64,000 nt of DNA from Mucilaginibacter celer. GTDB taxonomy: Bacteria > Bacteroidota > Bacteroidia > Sphingobacteriales > Sphingobacteriaceae. A program made the translations under genes and the position numbers. Shown here piece after piece: positions 18,313 to 26,900 of the stretch (position 1 is its first letter; the number at the start of each line of letters is the position of its first letter). A model generated the notes under the pieces. The model did not search any database. It was not told the origin of the DNA and was given only the letters and a program-made list of their open reading frames with translations. The DNA is taken from contig NZ_CP032869.1 in NCBI RefSeq assembly GCF_003576455.2, positions 2,542,001 through 2,606,000 of the forward strand, read 5' to 3'.

Positions 18313-19785
18313 ATGAAAAAACTTTCATTACTAATGCTGGCCGTAATACTGGGAAGCGTCGCTAAAGCGCAACTGGGTGTAAAGTACGATCCAAGCATCC
18401 AGTCGACAACAAGCATGCAGTATTTTAAGCCCAAAGGCAATCTTTTTGTGGGCGATTGCATACCTTTTGCCCGCAACGGTACTTATTACTACTACTGGCT
18501 GCTTGATTCGGCACACCATAAAAGCCTTAACGGTTTGGGCGGGCACCAGTGGGCGCTCAGTACATCAACCGATCTGAAAACCTGGAAACAGCACCCGCTT
18601 GTATTGGGTATTGATGAGCAATGGGAAAAATCCATCTGTACAGGTTCGGTTGTTTATCACCAGGGGAAATATTATGCCTTTTATGCTACCCGGTTGATTA
18701 ATGAAGAAGGCCACGTGAACGAGCAATTAAGTTATGCCATCAGCAACGATGGTATCCATTTCGATAAGCAAAAGCCTAACCCGTTTTACACCTCGGCACC
18801 GGGTTACAGCAAACGCAACTTCCGCGACCCGAAGGTTTTTGTAGATCAGGCAGGCGTTTTTCATTTGTTTGTATCAAGCGAGCAGGAAAAACCGGTAATG
18901 CAATCGTCGGCGGGATGCCTTGTGCATCTTACTTCGAAAGATTTAAAAAACTGGACGGTGCAGGAGCCGATATTAACCGGCCAGCCGAGCGTGCCCGAAT
19001 GCCCTGATTACTTTTTCTGGAAAGGCTGGTACTATTTGGTTTACAGCGATAACAGCCGTACCTATTACGTAAAATCAAAAAATGCGTACGGCCCATGGCA
19101 GGCACCGCGCCACCAGGCTTTGAACGAGGATTGGTCGAATGTGGTAAAAACTGCGGAGTTTAAAAATGATCGCCGTATTGCTGCCGCCTGGGTGCCTAAC
19201 CGTAACGATAGCAAAGATGGCAACCATGAAATATTTGGCGGTAATTCCCTATTCCGCGAGGTGATCCAGGAGCCGGATGGTACGCTGGATACGAGGTTCC
19301 CGGCCGAAATGATTCCTTTAACCGATAATGCAATCGCGGCAAAGATCAACCCTAAGCTTATGGCTTCGGTTTTGGGAAGCGATGGAGCATCGATCAACGC
19401 CCCTAACGGCGTAGGTGCGGCGCGGATAGATCACATTCCTGATAATTGCCGCATTACCCTCGAAATTGAACCACAGGGAGCAAATGAAGAATTTGGCATC
19501 CTGTTAAAATCAGATGCAAAAGGTGATGATGGTTACCGGCTCAATTTTATAGGTACCGATGGTATTGTAAGCCTCGGTAACACCTCCATTACCGGTGTTG
19601 ATTATCTGAATAAAACATTAAAAATTGATTTGGTAATGAAAGATGGGATCCTTGATGCCGATATCGACCATAAGCGAACCATCGTTAACAGAACCTATGA
19701 GCATAATGGCGATGTAATATGGCTGTATGCAAAACACGGAAAAGTTGTATTCCGTTCAATTAAAATCTACCCTCTAAAAAACTAA
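18313..19785 (+). CDS. Glycoside hydrolase family 32 enzyme, fructosidase-type
   Basis: 490 aa with a cleavable signal (AKAQ, about residue 20) and no lipobox, so a periplasmic or released enzyme. The five-bladed GH32 domain (about 35-330) shows 'RDPKVF' (Asp172, transition-state stabiliser) and 'ECPDYF' (Glu229, acid/base). In place of the family's usual WMNDPNG stands 'VGDCIPF', with Asp48 in the nucleophile position. 'HQWALSTSTDLKTW' also fits the family. The C-terminal beta-sandwich (about 345-490) is of the GH32C kind. It would release fructose from inulin- or levan-type oligosaccharides or sucrose. It lies between porter and kinase in a tight operon. GH32 is well supported; exact linkage and exo/endo mode are not. 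Confidence 0.88.
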   Translation: MKKLSLLMLAVILGSVAKAQLGVKYDPSIQSTTSMQYFKPKGNLFVGDCIPFARNGTYYYYWLLDSAHHKSLNGLGGHQWALSTSTDLKTWKQHPLVLGIDEQWEKSICTGSVVYHQGKYYAFYATRLINEEGHVNEQLSYAISNDGIHFDKQKPNPFYTSAPGYSKRNFRDPKVFVDQAGVFHLFVSSEQEKPVMQSSAGCLVHLTSKDLKNWTVQEPILTGQPSVPECPDYFFWKGWYYLVYSDNSRTYYVKSKNAYGPWQAPRHQALNEDWSNVVKTAEFKNDRRIAAAWVPNRNDSKDGNHEIFGGNSLFREVIQEPDGTLDTRFPAEMIPLTDNAIAAKINPKLMASVLGSDGASINAPNGVGAARIDHIPDNCRITLEIEPQGANEEFGILLKSDAKGDDGYRLNFIGTDGIVSLGNTSITGVDYLNKTLKIDLVMKDGILDADIDHKRTIVNRTYEHNGDVIWLYAKHGKVVFRSIKIYPLKN

Positions 19786-19788
19786 CAA

Positions 19789-20751
19789 ATGCTATTAGGT
19801 TTTGACATTGGCGGAACAAAATGTGCCGTATTAATTGGTGAGCAAACGCCCGGTAACATCCGGTTGGTGTGCAAGGAAGCCATGCCTACCGATTTGCCCG
19901 TTTATGAAATGATTGAGAAGCTGTTTGCCACAGCCGAAAGATTGCTCAATCAGCACCAGGTTGCCAAAACATCGCTCAGCGGTATCGGAATCAGTTGCGG
20001 CGGGCCGCTCAGCAGCAAAAAAGGGCTCATTTTATCCCCACCCAACCTGATAGGCTGGGATAACGTGCCTATTGTAAAAATGGCGACCGAGCGGTTTGGC
20101 CGCCCCGTGTTACTGCAAAACGACGCCAACGCCTGCGCTGTTGCCGAATGGAAATACGGTGCGGGCCGCGGGTATAACAACCTGATGTTCCTCACCTTTG
20201 GCACAGGCATGGGCGCCGGCCTGATCCTGAACGGCCAGCTTTACTCCGGCATATCCGATCTGGCGGGCGAGGTTGGCCACATCCGCCTGGCCGACCTTGG
20301 GCCGGTTGGCTTTGGTAAATCAGGCTCATTTGAGGGTTTTTGCAGTGGCGGCGGCATTGCACAGATAGGGCAGTTTAAAGCACGTGAAATGCTGCAAGTA
20401 GGTAAAGCGGTGGCTTATTGTCAAAACGTCGGCGATCTCCCATTAGTTACAGCTAAATCAATTGCAGAAGCTGCCTTTGCAGGCGATGAAACGGCTAAAG
20501 AGGTTTATCGTTTGTGCGGATATTATCTGGGCAAAGCGCTCTCGCTATTCATTGATATGCTGAACCCGGAACTGATTATTCTTGGCAGTATCTATGGCCG
20601 GGCTGAAACTTTGCTCCGGCCTGCTATGATGGAGGTGATTGAAAAGGAAGCCTATTTTGAATCGGTAGCAGCCTGTAGTATTGTACCTGCCGGGCTTACC
20701 GAAAGTGTGGGCGATATGGCGGCATTATCGCTCGCTACCATGTGTAGTTAA
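19789..20751 (+). CDS. ROK-family sugar kinase, probable fructokinase
   Basis: 320 aa starting 3 bp after the GH32 stop. The ATP-binding loop 'FDIGGTKCAVLIGE' (Asp6) opens the protein. 'GISCGGPLSSKKGL' and 'LLQNDANACAVAEW' (Asp112, catalytic base) follow, then 'TFGTGMGAGLILNGQL' and 'GEVGHIRL' (His164, the ROK metal/sugar residue). The canonical ROK zinc cluster CxCGxxGC is absent: residues 170-188 read through as a Gly/Ser-rich stretch with one Cys. By context it phosphorylates fructose entering through the porter, although glucose or mannose would also fit the family. It is the last gene of the operon, before the terminator at 20871-20900. Confidence 0.87.
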   Translation: MLLGFDIGGTKCAVLIGEQTPGNIRLVCKEAMPTDLPVYEMIEKLFATAERLLNQHQVAKTSLSGIGISCGGPLSSKKGLILSPPNLIGWDNVPIVKMATERFGRPVLLQNDANACAVAEWKYGAGRGYNNLMFLTFGTGMGAGLILNGQLYSGISDLAGEVGHIRLADLGPVGFGKSGSFEGFCSGGGIAQIGQFKAREMLQVGKAVAYCQNVGDLPLVTAKSIAEAAFAGDETAKEVYRLCGYYLGKALSLFIDMLNPELIILGSIYGRAETLLRPAMMEVIEKEAYFESVAACSIVPAGLTESVGDMAALSLATMCS

Positions 20752-20870
20752 GCCACGTTGAAAATAATAGCAATCTAAAATTACAGTTAATTAAAATAAT
20801 AAATTGATTATCAGTTTTATATAAACAGAAACAAAACTAAAAGTTCTCATTTATATAATTGGTTTAAGAT

Positions 20871-20900
20871 AGCCGGTATCGCCGCGAGGGCATACCGGCT
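20871..20900. terminator. Terminator-like hairpin between convergent genes
   Basis: AGCCGGTAT (20871-20879) and ATACCGGCT (20892-20900) form a perfect 9-bp stem with a 12-nt loop, between the rightward kinase and the leftward giant gene. The T-run on each side is weak, so it is a likely but not certain terminator for both. Confidence 0.6.
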
Positions 20901-20936
20901 TATTCCTGATCGCATCTTATTTTTATCAATTACATT

Positions 20937-23900
20937 TTAATATTTTATAATTATATAACCCGATTTCTTATTCGTTTCGCCATTGTCTTTATATTCCAAT
21001 AAATAAAAGTAAGTGCCGGGCTTCTGCATTACACCGGTAATGTTCGAATGTCCGTCGAACGTTTTGTTAGCATTATCGTAAGCCTTTGCTTCGTATATTT
21101 TAACGCCGCTTAAATTCAATATCGTTAGGGTGTTATCCGGATATGCTTCAAGGCCGTCAACAATAAGCACATCGTTAATGCCGTCGCCATTTGGCGATAA
21201 TGCGCCTCTGACCGTTGGTTCTGTTTTTACATAAGCGATATTATCCGGAGTTTTAGCAGCCGTAGTTTCGATTCGGGGCTGGCTAATACCGGTTGCAGGT
21301 TTGGCGGTAACGGTAAGCGTGCCGTTAACAAAACTTATAACATAATTGGCGGCTGTTGCTCCGCTTACAATTATTGGGTAAGCGCCTGGGCTTGCGGTTG
21401 TGGTAGCCTTAAATATAGGTGGTGTGAGCAAACTGGTTGTTGTATCGCCATTTAAAAAGCCCGTATAGGTTGCCGTAAACACAGGGTTATCCGCACCCGA
21501 TACTTTGGTTTTATTGCCGGCAGTTATAGTAAGAGGTGCTTTGGCAATAGATACGGTTATGCTTACCGGGTTGGCCGCGTTATAATTACTATTACCGGCC
21601 TGATTTGCAGTTATGATAACGCTGCCTGCGTTTATTACATGCAAACGTCCGTTAACAATGGTTGCTACCGAGGTATTACTGCTTACATAATTGCTTACGG
21701 TAAGTTTTGAACTTGCAGCAGCGTTTAGCTGAATATCAGCACTGCCGTACTTAACATTGGTAATAGCCGCAAAGGTAATGGTTTGTGTTGCCTTGCTTAC
21801 GGTAAGTAACTGGCTTACCGGTGTTGCCGCTGCATATTTGCTGTTGCCCGTTTGGCTTGCCGTTATGGTGGCAGTACCCGCGCCGGTAATATGTACCACA
21901 CCGTTTGTTACCGTAGCCACAGCGGTGTTACTGCTGGTATACGTCACCGGTAGTCTTGAACTTGAAAAAGCTGTAAGTGCAAAATCAACACTGCCGAACA
22001 CTTTGGCAGTGAGGGCCGCAAAAGTGATAGTTTGAGCTGCCCTGCCTATACTGAGCTGCTGGCTTACTGCCGGTGCCGGGTTATAAAAATCATTACCGGC
22101 CTGGGTAGCGGTTATCGTAGCCTGTCCCCCGTTTTTAATCACAATTCTGCCTGCGCTTATTACGGCAACCGAGGTATCAGAGCTGCTGTAATCTACAAGT
22201 AGTTTGGAGCTGCTTATCGCCCCCGGAGTAATGGCCGCATCGCCAAACGTTTTTGGTGCAAGTGCTGCAAAGCTGATTTGCTGATCGCCTTTACCGATGC
22301 TTAGCGTACGGCTTACCGGTGCTGCGGCATTGTAATTGGCGCTACCTGCCTGACTGGCGATAATGGTTACACTGCCCGGTTTAAGCAGGGTAACCAGCCC
22401 GGTTGCGCCGATCCTGATAACCGAGGTATCCGAGCTTGCAAAACTGACTGCCAACCCTGAACCGGAGGTGGCTGATAACGTAAAAGGAGCATCGCCGAAT
22501 TTTGCTGCCGGTAGCGCTACAAAATTGATGCTTTGATTAGCCTTGCCGATGTTGAGTGTCTGGCTAATAGTAAGCGCAGCATTGTAATTACTGTTTCCTG
22601 CCTGGTTTGCCAGTATCGTTGTTGTACCTGCCCGCAGGATATGTATCACTCCGTTATTAATCCGGGCTACTGTTGTGTCTCTGATGCTGAAGCTTACAGG
22701 TAAACCGGATGAACTTATTGCACTGATGGAAAAATCGCCGTCGCCGTATTGTTTGGATGGCAATGTACTGAAGGTGATGTTTTGTGGGGCCTTCCCTACC
22801 GTAAATGCGCGGGTAACCGGTACTGCTGCACTATAGTTGCCATTGCCGGCCTGTGTGGCAATAATATTGGTTATACCAGCTTTAATAATATGCACTTTCC
22901 CGTTAATGAACCGGGCTACCGTAGTATCGGCAATGCTGAAGCTTACCGGTAAACCGGCCGTGCTCACTGCAGATACATAAAAATCGGTATCGAGGTAATA
23001 TTTGGCAGGTAAAGCCGCAAAGGTAATGGTTTGCACCGCCTTGCTTACCGTAAGCAATTGGCTTACCTGTGTGGCGGCTGCATATTTGCTGTTGCCCGTT
23101 TGGCTTGCCGTTATGGTGGCAGTACCCGCGCCGGTAATATGTACCACACCGTTTGTTACCGTAGCCACAGCGGTGTTACTGCTGGTATAAGTCACCGGTA
23201 GTCTTGAACTTGAAAAAGCTGTAAGTGCAAAATCAACACTGCCGAACACTTTGGCAGTGAGGGCTGCAAAAGTGATAGTTTGAGCTGCCCTGCCTATACT
23301 GAGCTGCCGGCTTACTGCCGGTGCCGGGTTATAAAAATCATTACCAACCTGGGTAGCGGTTATGGTAACCTGTCCCCCGTTTTTAATCACAATTCTGCCT
23401 GCGCTTATCACGGCGACCGAGGTATCAGAGCTGCTGTAATCTACAAGTAGTTTGGAGCTGCTTATCGCCCCTGGAGTAATGGCTGCATCGCCAAACGTTT
23501 TTGGAGCAAGTGCTGCAAAGGTGATCTGCTGATCGCCTTTACCGATGCTGAGCGTACGGCTTACCGGTGCGGCAGCATTGTAATTGGCACTGCCCGCCTG
23601 GCTCGCGGTAATAGTTGCGCTGCCCGGTTTACGCAGGGTAACAAGCCCGGCTGCGCTGATCCTGACAACCGAGGTATCCGAACTCACAAAACTCACCGCC
23701 AAACCCGAACCGGAGGTAGCCACCAATGTAAAAGGCGCATCGCCGAATTTTGCTGCCGGTAGCGCTGCAAAATTGATGCTTTGGTTAGCCTTGCCGATGT
23801 TGAGTATCTGGCTAATAGTAAGTGCAGCATTGTAATTGCTGTTTCCTGCCTGGTTGGCCAGTACTGTTGTTGTACCCGCCCTTAGGATATGTATTACTCC

Positions 23901-26900
23901 GTTGTTGATCCGGGCTACTGTTGTATCTCTGATGCTGAAGCTTACAGGTAAACCGGATGAACTTATTGCGCTGATGGAAAAATCGCCGTCGCCGTATTGT
24001 TTGGATGGCAATGTACTGAAGGTGATGTTTTGTGGGGCCTTCCCTACCGTAAATGCGCGGGTAACCGGTACTGCTGCACTATAGTTGCCATTGCCGGCCT
24101 GTGTGGCAATAATATTGGTTATACCAGCTTTAATAATATGCACTTTCCCGTTAATGAACCGGGCTACGGTGGTATCGGCAATGCTGAAGCTTGCCGGCAA
24201 ACCGGCCGTGCTTACTGCCGATACGTAAAAATCGGTATCGAGGTAATATTTGGCAGGTAAAGCCGCAAAGGTAATGGTTTGTACTGCCTTGCTTACCGTA
24301 AGCAATTGGCTTACCTGTGTGGCGGCTGCATATTTGCTGTTGCCTGTTTGGCTTGCCGTTATGGTGGCAGTACCGGCACCGATAATATGTACCACACCGT
24401 TTGTTACTGTAGCCACCGCGGTGTTACTGCTGGTATAAGTCACCGGGAGTCTTGAACTTGAAAATGCTGTAAGTGCAAAATCAGCACTGCCGAACACTTT
24501 GGCAGTGAGGGCTGCAAAGGTGATGGTTTGCGCTGCCCTGCCTATGCTGAGCTGCCGGCTCACTGCCGGTGCCGGGTTATAAAAATCATTACCGGCCTGG
24601 GTAGCGGTTATGGTAACCTGTCCCCCGTTTTTAATCACAATTCTGCCTGCGCTTATCACGGCGACCGAGGTATCAGAGCTGCTGTAATCTACAAGTAGTT
24701 TGGAGCTGCTTATCGCCCCGGGAGTAATAGCTGCATCGCCAAATGTTTTTGGAGCAAGTGCTGCAAAGGTGATCTGCTGATCGCCTTTACCGATGCTGAA
24801 CGTACGGCTTACCGGTGCTGCGGCATTGTAATTGGCGCTACCTGCCTGACTGGCGATAATGGTTACACTGCCCGGTTTACGCAGGGTAACAAGCCCGGCT
24901 GCGCTGATCCTGACAACCGAGGTATCCGAACTCACAAAACTCACCGCCAAACCCGAACCGGAGGTAGCCACCAATGTAAAAGGCGCATCGCCGAATTTTG
25001 CTGCTGATGGCGTTGCAAAATTGATGCTTTGATCGCTTTTAACAACTGTAAGCAGTTGTGTAACTTTTGTGGCTGCCGTATAATTATTATTCCCCGCCTG
25101 TGTGGCCGTTATTGTTACCGTCCCTACTTTAAGCGGTCGTATTTTGCCTGCCACTATTTTTGCCCTGGTGGTATCGCTTGAAGTAAAACTAAGTGCTAAG
25201 CCCGAACTGCTGACAGCGTTGGGAATAAAATCGGCCGAAGCAAATTGTACAGGCTGCATAGCAGGGAATGTTATTGTTTGCCCGCCCTTGCTTATAGTAA
25301 GCAGCTGCGTTACCGCATTTGCGGGATAATAACTTTCATTACCAGCCTGTGTTACCGTAATTGTTGTTGTGCCAACCCCTTTCATATGCAGTAATCCGGC
25401 TGCGCTTATCGAAACAACTGTAGTATCGCTGCTGCTATAAGTAGGTTTTAATTTGGACGATATGTACAGGCCCGGCTCAAAATCGGCAGTGCCAAAGGTT
25501 TGGTAGCCGTAACTTTGTATGGAGATATATTGATACTGTTTATAAATAGTAAGGGACTGTACAACCGGGGTGGCGGCATTGTAAAAATTGTTTCCCGGCT
25601 GGCTTGCTGTAATATTCACAACCCCTGCTTTAAAAGGGAAAATCTGGTTTGATGAAACTTTGGCGATAGTAGTATCGGCACTGCTAAAAATAACCGGCAA
25701 ACCTGATGATGCGCTTGCTTTGGCTGTTGTGCCCGAAATGTAACCATAGGTGATACTCTCCAAAGGATCGAATGAAATGCTTTGATTCCCTTTGTTAATG
25801 GTTAAAATACGGGTTAGGCTGGTTGCTTTATTGTATGCTTCGTTGCCTGGTTGCGAGGCCGTTATATTAACCTTGCCAACACCGGTAATATGAACTTTGT
25901 TATTTATAATGTTAGCGATGGTTGTATCGCTGCTGCTGTAAAGTACAGGTAATCCGGCATTGGAAGTGGCACCTGCGTCGAAATCTGCCATCCCGTAAGA
26001 AACGGGAGCCGGAGTTGCAAATGTAATAACCTGAACCCCTGGCGATGATACGATTAACAGCTGCGAGGCAGTTGCTTTTGCATATTTTGAATCGCCGGCC
26101 TGGGTAGCTGTTATTGTTACCGAGCCTGTAGATAAAATATGTATTTTACCATTTACCAGGCTCGCCACTTTAGTATTGCTAAACGTGTAAGCAACCGGCA
26201 GGCCCGAACTGCTTGTTGCTCCCGGATCAAAATCAGCAGCATTGGTGGTTTTTGCAGGGATGGATGCAAATGTGACGGTTTGATTTAACTGGTACACAAA
26301 TCCGCTTGCCGATGCCGGTCCGCCGGGTGTCACAACCGTAACATCGCCGCTTGAACCGATGCCCACCACCGCCGTGATCTGTGTATCCGAGTTTACCACA
26401 AATGATGCCGCAGCCGTTCCTCCAAATTTAACAGAACTGGTGTTTGTTAAGTATTTACCCTTGATTATTATACTCGTTCCGCTTACCGCGTTTGCCGGAC
26501 TAAATGAGCTGATTTGGGGCGCAACCATGTTTATAGTGACAACATTGGAAGTATCAGTCAAGGGGCAGTCGCCGCTTCCGGTTACTATACATGAGATATG
26601 CTCGCTTCCCTTTAATAATGAATCGATATAGGTGGCCTGGTTTTGACCAACGGTAACCCCATTCTTAATCCAACTGTATAAAGGTTTGGTACCGCCATTT
26701 ACTACTTTGGCAGTAAAAGTAACTTTTGTTTTGGGGATAATAGTAGTTGCTGAAGCCGTGATGGTAGCCTGGGGCTTTAATTGCGGCTTTATTCCCATTA
26801 CAATACTGTTAGAGACAGCAGTGCGCGGAACTGTGCAATCTGTATTGGTAGTAATGATACACCTGATGGTATCCGTAGTAGTAAAACTTGCTGTATAGGT

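Noticed and set aside
21770..25040. Possible CRISPR or tandem non-coding array because of regular repeats
   Set aside because: The period is 1.25 kb with near-identical contents and an open frame throughout; there are no short repeats with unique spacers and no cas genes.
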